DNA from: Eonycteris spelaea
Taxonomy: Eukaryota; Chordata; Mammalia; Chiroptera; Pteropodidae
Direction: 5' to 3'
Length of the DNA stretch: 64,000 nucleotides
Assembly (NCBI GenBank): GCA_003508835.1
Contig: PUFA01000143.1
Location: 4,489,501-4,553,500 of the forward strand
This document shows, in pieces, positions 47,401 to 59,267 of this stretch; the stretch's first letter is position 1, and every line of letters starts with the position of its first letter. The notes beneath the pieces were generated by a model. The model worked only from the letters and a program-made list of their open reading frames with translations, made no database searches and was not told the origin of the DNA. The position numbers and the translations under genes were made by a program.

Positions 47401-49744
47401 AGAAAGCAACATTGGGAGTTGGGGTTCTTATTTCACTTGGACAATTTGCCCATATTTAGCCATTTTCCTGTAAGTGATTTTTTTTTTTTTTTTTGAATCA
47501 GTGGCAGGACTGTATAGAGGACCCAGATTTGTGCTGGAGGCCTAGGTTTTTGGGAGTGATGATGTCTATGCTGATCAGGCAATCTGCATGGTTTTTTGGA
47601 GATTCAGCACCTATGGTCAGGAAAAGAGGGGTTGATGTTTCATCCATCAGAGCTGCTATAAAGCTGGGTGAGTGCTGCTAGCAGGGGCTAGCAGGATCCC
47701 AGGCTCTTGGTACTATATAAGAGAATAGATTAGGTTTTTCTTTAAGCATAAGCAAATAAACAACTACTTACATTAGTAGCAAAACTGGGATTTTCTCCAC
47801 TGGGAAGAAAGATAACCATTATGTCTGGCAAACCTGTTGGTTAAGATGATCTCTCTGGTTCCGACTCTTTTAGGAAGGTAGCAAGACTGCAGAAACAAGA
47901 TGCTCTGAATGACAATACCTGGTCTAAATGTACTGTCAGTGTACTCTCCTTGGTGAGAAGTGTGATAGTTTGTTTATTGGTGATGAATCCAAAACATTGT
48001 TGCAAATTTGCTTCTTTATCAGTTCCTTTCCCTGCCCATCCATCGATTTTCAAAAAGAAGGACTGGTAAGCCAGTCCTGCAGATATTCCTCCATTTTCTT
48101 AGTATTCCCCTTCTATTACTCATTTTAATATAACATTAAAGGATTTGGGAAAGATATTTTTTGAATTATGACAAATTTATTTATAAAATCAATAAACGTT
48201 TTAATTTGTAAGAAATATTTTATAGCAAACTCAATGAATACATCTCAATGATTGGAAAGATTTTTCACAGAGGCCATGCTGGACTGCAAAACTGACCCCT
48301 CTGACCTTTCCTGTCTTGTCCAGTCCTTCCAAAGGACAAGAAATGATGTAGAGTAAGGTGCTCCTAGAGGAAGCTACTAATGTGAGTCTATCGATACAGT
48401 AATGGAGGTGGGTTTTCAATTTGGCAGGCACCCTGCTCTGGTACGAGAAGGCATTGCCTGAAGAGTGGCTAGCTCAACCCTCACCTCTCCTGGCAAATGG
48501 GGTGTGGAGCTCCCAGGTGTTTTGCTAGGCTGAGCAGTTTGGGCTGCTGCTTTGATTCAAAGACAAGTGGTTCCACCCACATCCTATAGGAAATACTTGT
48601 TTATCTGCAGTTCTGGGTCCTTTGGCTGTGGAGAGAATTTGAGTAGAGAAACATCTGTTAATTGTGGAGAAGTGTTGATATCTAAAGCTGGATGATATGG
48701 GACATTTGGAAATATCTGAAGGAAATATCAAAGCCTGTGAATTCCATTACCCAATCCAACCTAGTTAGCTGCCACTTGGCAGTTCAGTCTTCCATGTTGA
48801 CTATTATTGATGGGCTGCTGTCATCTGTACACCTTCCCTGGCCTGGCTACACCCAGTGTGGTAGGTTTGCACATGAGAACTAATGGCAGTTTTCAGGGGA
48901 AGCTGGAGAGAATGACAAAGAAGAATAAGAAGGGACAGATGGTGGAGGGACAGAAGCACATGTTAGATATAGAAACTCTAAGTTATAATGGGCTTGTGTG
49001 CATTTATGGGCAAAAGTCATAATTTTTCAGAATTCTGAGACACTGAAAAGACCCACTAAATACTTTTTGCTATATTAACCTCAAAAGTATATATGATGAA
49101 CCATCTCCAGTAAAGAATATTCTTCTACTGGAGTTGGCCAGAGCCCAGAATGGGTAGATGGGAGGAGTTACAGCATCTTAAGGTCAGAGTTCTAGGTGGC
49201 AGTGACCAAGATTGGCTGGAATCCAATCTCAGCCTGTTGGAGAGGATATGGGAAGATTATCCCTGCTCTGTGACTGGACTCAGGGGATTATCCTGATTAT
49301 CTTGGTCTTGCCTGCTCTGTGAAGGTGCTGACCCTCACCTTAGAACAGAAAAAAATGTGCCTGGGAGGTTGGCAGGCAGAAGGTCTCTATTGCTCTGATG
49401 GAATCAACACCAAGTGCTTTATAAATGATCTGAATAAAGTGTATCCGTCATCCAAAAGCCATGAGAGAAATACGTTCAGAATATGTAGCATTATTTTGTT
49501 TGATTTGGTCCTGAAGCTTTAAGGAGCACTTTAATGAGCTAAAAGTCTCTCACAAAAATTATTCTTTTGTATCTTCTGGTTAATAACTATTAATGAGAAT
49601 AAAAGGATGAAAAAAATGGTGTAGATGATAGAGGCTCTGTTCATCCCTCTAGCAACCAAATCAGAGTTGTGACAGAAACAAGGAGCAATCAGTAAGTAAA
49701 AATCACCTGAGATCTAGATGAACAAGCAATACAACTAGTAAGAA
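44413..49744. other. Longest unclassified block
   Basis: Over 5 kb in which I recognise no repeat family, exon, tRNA or snRNA. Contains a T run of about 18 at 47478-47495. The longest open frame (153 codons, minus strand, 44424-44885) has no family features, no signal peptide and no repeat origin, and is compatible with chance. The low repeat load could mean conserved non-coding sequence. Confidence 0.45.
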
Positions 49745-51972
49745 ATCTAAGAAATCACTCCACAACAGCAGAAGGTAGGATGTTGCTAGGATGCAAGCCT
49801 GCCTGGTCCCAAGTGTCTGAGGGGCGCAGAAGCTCTGGCAGCTTCAGACGCCTCTTAAAGGGGCCATGTTTCTGAGCAGACTTTTGTGGCGATAGACCTG
49901 ATCACTCTGAGCACCAGGACTGGTTCAGCTGTGCAGAGACTTACAGGGGGACACTAAGTCTTCAGAGTGAAGGTCGAGGCAAGACTCGCTCACTACAGAA
50001 GTGCCTGGGGTATCCATTGTTTCTCTGCTGAGCCTTCCCCCTTCCCAGTGCAGGGATTCAGCACTGTCATTGTGGAGACATCATCAAACTGGCTATCAGA
50101 GGTTGCTCAGCCCAAAGGATTTCCTGAAACCCTGTCTTCCCCAACTCGTGGCCCCACCCAAGCCACATCCAGTGAGTCAGGTGCTCCTGGCTGAGTAGCA
50201 CCTAGACTTACACTGGTAGCAGCCAGCTTCGGTTTCCGGCGTGGCCTTTTTGAGGCAACTTTAAGCACAGCATCTGTGGATTGCTTGTGCTGAATCTTAA
50301 CATGGTCCTGGAAGGGCACAGGCTTGGGCTAAATTTGGCCTGCAGCTGAACCCCTCTCAGGACTGTGCCACTAGACATCTACTTCACAAATCCACACTAA
50401 TAAGACCTAGAGACTTAAGAGCTTTGCTTAGTACATAGAAACAGACACAAAAGGCAGCCAAAATGGGAAGACAAAAAAGCAGAAACCATATGAGAGAACA
50501 GAACAGAGATCCAGATATAATAGAGTCAAGCAATCTAACAGATGTAGAATTCAAAACACTGGTTATAAAGGTGCTCAACAAACTTAGGGAAAGTGTAGAT
50601 GAATTCAGTGAGAACTTCAACAAAGAGATAAAAAACATAAAAATGGAAGTGGAAATTATAAAGGGGGAACCAGTTAGAAATGAAGAACACATTATCTGAT
50701 ATGAGAAGTATATTGAATGGAACTAACAAAGTGAATAAAGAAGAAGATCGAACCATCATATAGAGGATGGGGAAACCAAGGACGCTCAATCAGATAGCAA
50801 GAAAAAAGAATCCAAGACTATAATAATAGTTTAAGGAGCTATGGGACACTATTAAAAGCAAAAATATCTGTGTTATAGGAGTACCGAAGGAAAACAAGAC
50901 GTTGAAGAGCTATTTGAAGAAATAATGTTGGAAAACTTCCCTAACCTGATGAAGGAAATAGACATATAACACCAGGAGCCTCAGATAGTCCCCAAAACAA
51001 GGAACCCAAAAAGGCCCACATCAAAACACATCATTAAAATGCCAAAGATTAAATACAAAGAGAGAATCTTAAAAGCAGCAAGAGGAAAGCAGTTAGTTGC
51101 CTAGAAGACAGCACCCATAAGACTGGCAGCTGATTTCTTAAAAGAAACTTTGCAGGACTGATGGGCTTGGCACAAAATATTCAACATGATGAAAACCCAG
51201 GATCTACAACTAAGAATACTTTATCCAGTAAAGCTATCATTTACAGTTGAAGGACACATAAAGAGCTTCCCAGACAAAAATAAGCTAAAGGAATTTATCA
51301 ACACCAAGCCAGTATTACAGGAAATGTTGGGGGGACTTCCCTAAGCAGAAAAAAAAACACGTATCAAAACAGGAATAAAGAATGGTAATAACTACATTCC
51401 TATCAACAAGTATCTCAAATGGAAAAGAGTTAAGCACTCCAACCCAAAGATAGAGTGGCTGAATGGATAAGCTAACAAAATCCCTACATATGCTGCCTAC
51501 AAAAGACTTACTTCAGATTAAAAGACACACAGAGACTAAAAGGAAGGGGATGGAAAACGATATTGCTTTGATAGACTGAGAGGGTATTGTGCTGAATAAA
51601 ATGAGTCAGAGAAAGACAAATATTGCATGATTTCATGTACATGTGGAATCTAAATAACAAAATAAACAACAACAACAAAAGTGGAAATAAACTCATATAT
51701 ACTGAGAATATGTAGAGGGATACTAGATGGGAGAGGAGTTGGGGGACAAAAAAAGACAAAGGGATTAAGAGATACAAATGGATATTTGTAGAACAGACAT
51801 GGAGATATAGAGTATAGCATGAAGAAGATAGTTAATAATGCTGGAATAAATAAGTAATGGGGAAAAGGGGTACTAGATTTAGTGCGGTGATCACTTCAGG
51901 AGTTATGTGGATCTCTGATCAATACGCTATACAATGGAAATTGGTATATTATTGTATGCCAACTATAATTGA
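49745..51972 (+). mobile_element. L1 deletion derivative (5' UTR, ORF1, ORF2 remnant, 3' end), sense
   Basis: Order on the plus strand: a GC-richer 5' UTR (about 49745-50460), ORF1 (from 50463), the first part of ORF2 (51370-51563) ending in reading like 'KRLT..RLKDTQRLKGRGWK', then an abrupt jump at about 51565-51575 to the ORF2 C-terminal edge ('agactgagagggtattgtgctgaataaaatgagtcag'). A 3' UTR ends in an A run at 51963-51972. About 3.5 kb of ORF2, including the whole reverse transcriptase, is absent. Layout resembles HAL1 ('half-L1') elements. 5' limit approximate; no target duplication found. Confidence 0.85.
50463..51345 (+). pseudogene. L1 ORF1 in the deletion derivative, broken
   Basis: Start chosen at the ATG opening MGRQKSRNHMREQNRDPDI. 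It is preceded by 'acacaaaaggcagccaaa' and open for 78 codons through a heptad-like, coiled-coil-prone region (FKTLVIKVLNKLRESVDEF). Later in-frame or frameshifted blocks read HIIKMPKI.YKERILKAARGK, typical of the RNA-binding region, and PVKLSFTVEGHIKSFPDK.KLKEF, the conserved C-terminal end. Stops and frameshifts occur after residue 78. The protein would bind L1 RNA if intact. Confidence 0.8.
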
Positions 51973-53848
51973 AAAAAAAAACCCTCATTGAATTATGCAA
52001 TGCAAATACAAGCAACTAATTGTTTATTATATTTCAATATAGACCAAAAAGAGTTGTTTTGTTTTTTGTTAGTGTGGACACAACTATCCAGTAGAACATA
52101 TATTTTAAAATGTTTACACATCTTGAACCTTTTCTATAAGCTTGTCTGAGGTCCCCTCACACTTGCTTACTCTGTGGGCATTGATGTTTCTGGCTCTTCC
52201 CATAAATCTCATCCCCACAACTGACCTTAGGTACTGGTTTCATGTCTCTCAAATACTTTCCTCAGGAAATATATTCTAGGTCATCCTGGCAACCCTGAGA
52301 GCAGGTCTCCCAGAAACTCTAATCTTTTCTCTGGGCTCCTTGTTTTAAACTGTGGATTATTTTAGAACATATTCTACATTGCATTTTAGGAGTTTGCATT
52401 TATTTTTTATTTTTCTAGTCTTCTTCTAAGAAATCTGGGGAAGCTAGGCTAAACCCACCAACGAGATGGCAGCAAGCTGTTGCATTTGTGTAGGTGTGAG
52501 AGAAGACTCTTGCTTTAGAAGGCAAGGGTCTTCTCTTGGCACTCAGCCATGTTAATGCCTGTTTCAGGGAGTAGTGCAGTGCATGTGGCCTTCCGGGGCC
52601 TTTTCCACTTGACCATTCTCAAAATTTGAGTCTCTAGATGCAGGCTTTATCCATTGTCCTTTAATTACCATACTGCTGTAAGTCCACATGGATGGAAGGA
52701 AGCCCCTAAGATCTGTGGAAAACTCTTGTCCTTCACATGTTTTCTAAAGCTTTTGTTTGTTTACCTTTCACACATGGGTCTCCTGCTGAGGCAGCCAGAG
52801 TGAAGGTCTCACTTTTCTCTTTTGGCATATGAAAAGCTCAGACATTTCATGTTTATTATTGTTGAATTTTTCTCAGTTAAGCTAAAGACATACATCGACA
52901 TGGCTTAATCTCAGAGGACCAAGTTCAGACATTTCACAGCATAAAAATAATTATCTGTAACATGAGCCACTTATTCGATGTCTCCTTTGTTTATGAAGAA
53001 TTTTCCTTATTTCATGTTAATAAAATGGCTAATGCACAGTTTGTGGGCTTGGTGTGTAATCCTAGATTCTTGTCTTAATCTCAAGATAGTGCTGAGAAAA
53101 TTCCCTTCAGTGTGGTGATAAAACCTTTGCTGAGCCCCATTGTTTGCCTACCACACTGTGAAGACAGTGCTGAGGATGTGACCTGGTGAAGACAAAGACC
53201 AGTCATTTTCACCGTGGGTTCAGTAACATAACATTCTTTCAGTTTGGTCCAAAATGAGCTTGTATAACTATGATCTGAATGTGCAACTTGAATTAGAAAA
53301 CCGAAGGGACCTTAATAAATCATAAAGTCATAAATTAATTTCTCCTAGAGAATCTTAATATTAAGTCTTTTTAAAACTTACTGACCATTTGGCCTTTGAT
53401 TTGGAGTTTCTATTAGTTTTTCAAAAATAATAAATCATAATTTCCGAAAAAGGGTTGTGTCAATGACTACTCTAACTTTCAAGATTCTGATATCTTGAAG
53501 TGCCCAGAGGCTGGTCTGAACCAGAACTTGTATAGCAGAATCGCTCCCTGTTAGAGACAGCTTGGCTTCCCTAAAATTCACATGTTCTTTCTGAAAACAT
53601 GTGATATCTATGTGAATCAGTAATTTTGCAAAAGTCATGATTTAGCTTAATGATATTGATATTGGTTGGCCTGACCATACTTAATGAACATTGTCTGAAT
53701 TCTAAAATAAAATTGGAGGCTATTTTTTCCTTAATATTATTTCTATAACATTTCAGATTCAGTTTTGGCATAAAGGAGAATGTGCAAACATGCAAAACTT
53801 TTGGGATACGAGAAAACCCAGGAGGGATTGTTAAGCATTTAGCATCTA
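51973..53848. other. Unclassified sequence
   Basis: No repeat family or exon recognised. Small open frames show no similarity. Confidence 0.45.
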
Positions 53849-53864
53849 AAAGTTCCAGATTTTC

Positions 53865-54880
53865 TCTCTCTTTTTAAAATTTATTATGGTGACATTGATT
53901 AACAAATCCAATAAGTTTCAAGTGTGAAATTCAACAGTAAGTCATATATATTGCATTTCGTGTTCACCATCCATAGTTAGAGTTCTTTCTATTAACACAT
54001 ATTTGACCCTTTACACCATCTACCTCTCCCTTTGCCCCTACTCTCTGGTAACCACTAGTCTACATGACCTATGTCTATGAGTCTTTGTTAGTCATGTTTA
54101 TTTGTTGCTTTTAGATTTACACCCCATATATTGGTGACTTTCAACTTTTTCCGTATGGCTTATTTCAAGTACCCAGTAGAGGGATTGCTGGATCATATGG
54201 TAGATCAATTCTTAGGTTTTGAGGAACCTCCATACTGTTTTCTATAGTGGCTATACCAATTTGCAGTCCCACTGGCAGTGTATGAGGGTTCCTTTGCCTT
54301 TGTATCCTCTGCAATACTTTATTACTTGTCCTATTGATACTAGCCATTCTAAGAAGCGTGAGATGGTATCTCATTGTGGTTGTGATTTTGTTTCCCTAAT
54401 AGCTAGTGAAGTTGAACATCTTTTCATATGTCTATTGGCCATTGTATGTCTTGGGAGAAGTATTTGTTTAGGTCCTCTGCCCTTTTTAAAATTGGATTAT
54501 TTTTATTGTTGTTGTTCTTGAGTTGTATGAGTTCTTTGTATATTTTGGATATTAGGCCCTTATTGAAGGTGTTGCTTACAAATATATTTTCCTGTTTGGA
54601 TTGTTGTCTCCTTGCCTTGTTGAGAATTTCTTTTGTTGTGCAGAGCTTTTTAGGTGATATAGTCCCATTCATTTATTTTTGCTTTTACTTCCCTTGCCTT
54701 TGAGGTTTAATTCATAAATTCCTCTTTAAGTTCAAGGTTCATGAGTTTATTTCCTATGTTTTCTTCTATGCACTTTATTGTTTCAGGTCTTATATTCAGG
54801 TGCTTAATCCCTTTTGAGTTAATTTTGGTATGTGGTAATAAACAATAATCTAATTTCATTCTTTTGCAAGTAGCTTTCTA
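53865..54880 (-). mobile_element. 5'-truncated L1, antisense, with target duplication
   Basis: Same 3' UTR type as the 28.3-kb L1 ('atggtgacattgattaacaaatccaataagtttca'). It continues into ORF2 C-terminal blocks. On the minus strand these read MRYHLTLLRMASI and DPAIPLLGT, and further on [14 protein letters not shown]. Stops where the related copy would continue ('cattcttttgcaagtagcttt'). Flanked by aaaagttccagatttt (53849-53864) and aaaagtttccatatttt (54881-54897), a slightly diverged target duplication. About 200 bp present in the 28.3-kb copy are missing near 54170. Confidence 0.9.
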
Positions 54881-54904
54881 AAAAGTTTCCATATTTTAAT
54901 CTAA

Positions 54905-55105
54905 CATGTTACTTAAAAGTTGTGGAGCCAGGCTGACTTGGACTTGAACTCCACTGTTACCACCTTCTAGTAATGTTACTGAGCAAGTTCTTTTCTTATC
55001 CTAGTGTCCTCTTTGGTAACACAAACCAAATGGGCATTGTCTCACAGCACTGTGTCTACAGCACCGGCATATGACACATAGCAAGCACTAAATGAGGCAA
55101 AATCT
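54905..55105 (+). repeat. MIR SINE, sense
   Basis: 'gttgtggagccaggctgacttggacttgaactcc' (tRNA-derived part), 'aatgttactgagcaagttcttttctta' (core) and a 3' part with 'gcatatgacacatagcaagcactaaatgagg'. Confidence 0.85.
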
Positions 55106-56089
55106 GAATAGTTGTATCATTTTTTTGTTCTCTTTCCTTCTTCCCTCTAAGTGATCTACCAAGTTTAAGAAATCATATCCTTAAACATAAATTTCAATGT
55201 GTTCACAGGCAGTGGAGTTTTTTCCTAAAAAAGAAGGGGAGAATGGAAGGAAATGTGGTGGAGATTAAAGATGTGGAATAATGATGGAAAGAAAGGTAGA
55301 TCAGATCAAATTTATCGATGTGGGACCATTAGCAGAGATTGTGTATTTAATGTTGCAGCTTCGTGAGTTAAAGTGGGTTTTAGTAGTTTGGTTGGTTGGC
55401 TGGAACATGGACCAAAAGATGGCCTACAGTGAGCAAATTTAAATGCTGGACATACTTTGATTTAATGTAGAGTATGGGAGACTTACATATTAGAGTTGAT
55501 TTATTATTTAAGATTTATTCACCCATGCTGACAGGGTCTAGAAGACATATCTTTCATGACTATGAGAAATAATTTATGATGGAAGCCAAACACTGTTGAA
55601 GAGTTCTGTATTTTCTCTCCACTAGACCTCACAGTGGAAACTGCAGCTACTCAATTAGAAAACCTAAAAGTGATGGCAACCATCAGTTTGTTCTCTGTAT
55701 CTATGGAAGTAATTGGATTCTAGGCAGCATGGGTCAAGAAGTAGCATTCAACTGCCAAAAGCAAGGTAGATATGGTTCCAAAATGAACAGCAGAATCAAA
55801 GCAGTAATCAGAATAGTTTGATTTACACAAACCAATGACATTGTTTGTTGATCACAGTGTTTCTAGAACTGAAATATGTAGGAAGTCTATTATTTTACTT
55901 GACTTGCATAAGCAGAAGAGTTCTAGGTCAATAGAATAAGTCTAACCTGAATCTTAAAAACAGAAAGTCATAGCCCGTATTCTCAGACTGGAGCCAGTTT
56001 ACAGATCCAGAAACCTCTGAATGAAGAAGAGGTAGGGTTCCCTCCAAGGAGCACCCTGTTTGTCAAATTTTTATTGCTAGTCTTTCCAC
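55106..56089. other. Unclassified sequence
   Basis: No repeat or exon recognised. Confidence 0.4.
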
Positions 56090-56278
56090 AAAGGGACCTA
56101 AAGCCTTCATATTCGAACTGCAGCATCAGTCTCCTGGGTCTTCAGCCTGCCAGTTCATTCTGCAGATTTTAGATTTGCCAGCCTCCATAATCATGTGTGT
56201 CAATTCCTTACAATAAATCTCCCTCTTTCTGTATACATATTCTATTGCTTATTCCTCTGGGGAACCCTGACTAACACA
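56090..56278 (+). mobile_element. 3' part of an ERVL/MaLR-type LTR or similar element, sense
   Basis: 'gccagcctccataatcatgtgtgtcaattccttacaataaatctccctctttctgtatacatattctattgcttattcctctggggaaccctgactaaca' matches a common mammalian repeat end. That family ends in a polyadenylation signal, TATA-rich U5-like sequence and 'ggagaaccctgactaata'. Family name not assigned; left end uncertain. Confidence 0.65.
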
Positions 56279-56439
56279 AATACAGTGTAGTTATTATACA
56301 AAGCATGTGGCTGACTGTTAGTGCCAGTCATCTCAGACTTGAGAGTGCAGCCCCAACTGTGAGCTGAGAGCACTGCTTCCCATGCTGCTGTTCATGGATT
56401 CTTCCAAACTCTCTAAGCTTGAACTCTGCCTTCTGCTTC

Positions 56440-56750
56440 AGGTCTCTGTCACAAGGCAATTTTCTCACTGACTTACCTGTCACTGTGCCATTACAAAACT
56501 GCACTGCCCTCTAAATATCCCCCTCTTCTCTCTTCTTGCTTTGTTATTTTCATAGCATGTATCATTATTAGACATACTGTATATGTTACTTAGTTATTTT
56601 GTTTTATATTTGATTCTTACCACAAACTATAAGCTATGGTAAGGGTAAAATTTGAGGTAGAATTTTTTGCTTTGTTCATTGCTATATTCCCAGTCTCTAG
56701 ACAGTGCCAGATACTTAATAGGTATTCACTACTAAATAAATGAATCTTCA
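56440..56750 (+). repeat. L2 LINE 3' end, sense
   Basis: 'ctctcttcttgctttgttattttcatagcatgtatcattattagacatactgtatatgttacttagttatttt' followed by 'ttttgctttgttcattgctatattcccagtctctagacagtgccagatacttaataggtattcactactaaataaatgaat'. This is the L2 3' end in order. Confidence 0.92.
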
Positions 56751-56934
56751 TATGTTGTTGCATTTTTTTCTCAACCACACCAAATCCAAATCTTTTGTCA
56801 TTTAAAAAAATATACTATGCTTTCCCTAGAGATTAGCTTCTTTTATAGGACAGTTCTTTTTTTAACTTTTTAAAAATTAGTCTCCAATAGGTTTTTGATC
56901 AAATCTTTCACAGAACCAAAATATAGACACTTGT

Positions 56935-57797
56935 AAAAAAGATGAGTATACTCTAGTTGGAATGGCTATCACCCAAAAGACAAGTGATAACAAATACTGG
57001 AGAGTATATGGAGAAAAGGGAACCATTCTGAACTGTTGGGAGGATTGTAAACAGGTACAGGCACTGTGAAAAATGGTATGGCAGTTACTCAAACCATAAA
57101 AAATAGAGCTACTATATGATCCAACAATTCCACCTTTGAGAATATATCCAAAGAAAATAAAAACACTCTATTAAGGAGTATCTATACCCCTATGGTTATA
57201 GCAGCATTATCTAAAATATCTAAGACATGGAAACAACCTAAGAGTTCATCAATGGATGTACAATGGAATATTATTCAGTCATAAAAATAAGAAAATTCTT
57301 TCACTTGTGATAATATGAATTGATCTTGAGGGCATTATGCTAAATGAAATATGTTAGACAGAGAAAGAAAAATACTACATGATCTCACTTATATGTGGAA
57401 TGTAAAAACAACAACAAAACAAAAATATAGAAGAGAGGACAAGACTTGTGGTTACTAGAGGCATGGGTGAGGGGAGGATTAAGTGAAGGAAGATGGCCAA
57501 AGGTACAAACTTCTTGTTATAAGGTAAGTACTAGGGACATAATTTATGACACGATTACTATAGTTAATACTGGTTTATGGTATATATGAAAGTTGTTAAG
57601 AGATTAAATCCTAAGGATTCTCATCACAAGAAAAAAACATTTTTTTTCTTTTTTCTTTTGTATCTATGTTAGATAACATGTTAACTAACCTTATTGTGGG
57701 AATCATTTCACAATATATGTAAATCAAATCATTATTCTGTACATTTTAAACTTATACAGTGCTGTATGTCAATTATATCTCAAAGTTAGAAAAAAAG
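56935..57797 (+). mobile_element. L1 3' fragment, sense (older type)
   Basis: Plus-strand ORF2 C-terminal region ('ggaatggctatcacccaaaagacaagtgataacaaatactgg', 'atatgatccaacaattccacctttgag', 'aatggaatattattcagtcataaaaataag'). It is followed by a 3' UTR ending in an A-rich stretch near 57797. 5'-truncated and frame-broken. A T-rich insertion or expansion lies at 57640-57662. Confidence 0.9.
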
Positions 57798-57813
57798 GTG
57801 AGCATAACGATGT

Positions 57814-58027
57814 TTTTTTAAAAATTTTTATTTATTTATTCTATTTTTAAATTATAGTTGTCATACAATATTATTTTAGTTTCAAGGGTACAACATAGTG
57901 ATTAGACATTTATGTTCCTTATGGAGTGATCACTATGGTACTCATCTGTCGCCGTATGTAGTTATCAAAATATTATTGACTGTATTTCCATACCTGTGAC
58001 TAGTTTTATAACAAACAGATTGTACTT
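57814..58027 (-). mobile_element. L1 3' UTR fragment, antisense (copy 1 of 2)
   Basis: 'attatagttgtcatacaatattattttagtttcaagggtacaacatagtgattagacattta' through 'gtagttatcaaaatattattgactgtatttcc' to 'aacaaacagattgtac', then a T run. The 3' end of an L1 on the minus strand. Confidence 0.85.
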
Positions 58028-58039
58028 TTTTTTCCAATT

Positions 58040-58440
58040 GTATCTTTTTCTTTTTTAAAAAAATTGTTTTTTTATAGTTGTCATACAATGTTATATTAGT
58101 TTCAGATGTACAACATAGTGATTCAACATTTATATACTTTATAAAGTATATATTTATATACTTCACAATAAGTCTAGTAACTATGGCATTGTACATAGTT
58201 ATTACGATAGTATTGATTATATTCCTTATGCTGTATATTACATCACCATGACTTATTTATACAACTGGAAGTTTGTAGCTCTTAATTCCCTTCCCCATTT
58301 GGCCCATTTCCCTGTAACAATCATCAATTTATTCTCTATAACTATGAGTTTGTTTCTGTTTTGTTTAGTTTATTCATTTGTTTGCTTTTAGATTCCACAT
58401 ACAAGTGAAATCAGACAATGTTTTGTAACTCTGTTTATTT
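58040..58440 (-). mobile_element. L1 3' UTR fragment, antisense (copy 2 of 2)
   Basis: The same 3' UTR starts again ('atagttgtcatacaatgttatattagtttcagatgtacaacatagtgattc'). It runs further, to 'gattccacatacaagtgaaatcagacaatg' at the ORF2 end. Two partial copies of the same L1 end thus lie head to tail. Confidence 0.87.
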
Positions 58441-58479
58441 CCTGGTGATACCTAACCTCTTACATTTGTTAAAAATCAT

Positions 58480-59225
58480 TTCCAATATCATCCTCAACAC
58501 ATAAAACATCAGTTTTGTCTCTGTATAGTAACAACAAACAATCTGAAAAAGAAATTAAGAAAACAATTCAATTTGTAATAACATCAAAAAATCACTTAGG
58601 AAAAACTTAACAAAAGAGGCGAAATACTTGGACACTGAAGGAAACTATAATTATTACTAAAAGAAATTTAAAAAGTCAGAAATAAATGGCAAGACATCAG
58701 TGTTCATGGGTTGTTAGACAATATTATTAAACTAACAATTGTGTTAATAAATTGAATAAAATGTCAATTCTTCATAAACATACGATCAATCTCTATGAAA
58801 ATCCCAATGACTTCGCAGAATGGATAAACAAAATGTGGTACGTATATTCAGTGGAATATACTCAGCATAAGAAATGAAATTCTGATATGTCTTAGAGCAT
58901 GGATGAAACTCAAAGACATTATGTTGAATGAAATAAGCCAAACAAAAGAGCAAATATTGTATGACTTTAGTTATAAGAAGTATCTAGAATAGGCACAGTC
59001 ATAAAGACAGAAAGGAGAATGGTGTTTGTCAGGGGCTGGAAGGAGGGGAAAATGAGGAGTTGATGTTTAACGGGGACAGTGTTTCAGTTAGAGATGATGA
59101 AAAAGCTCTGGAGAAAATATGGCAATGGTTGTACAACAATGTGACTGTACTTGATGCTACTGAACTGTATACAATTCAGCAAATTTTATGGTAAATTTTT
59201 ATGTATTTATTACTACAATTAGGAC
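58480..59225 (+). mobile_element. L1 fragment, sense, with internal loss
   Basis: ORF2 pieces ('agtaacaacaaacaatctgaaaaagaaattaagaaaacaattc', 'atcaatctctatgaaaatcccaatgac') join directly to the C-terminal region ('agaatggataaacaaaatgtggtacgtatattcagtggaatatactcagcataagaaatgaaa') at about 58815. A 3' UTR follows ending near 59225. Much of the ORF2 C-terminal third is missing. Confidence 0.85.
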
Positions 59226-59267
59226 AAAACTCAGACAATATTCCACCAAGATTTGAACTCAGATCAC

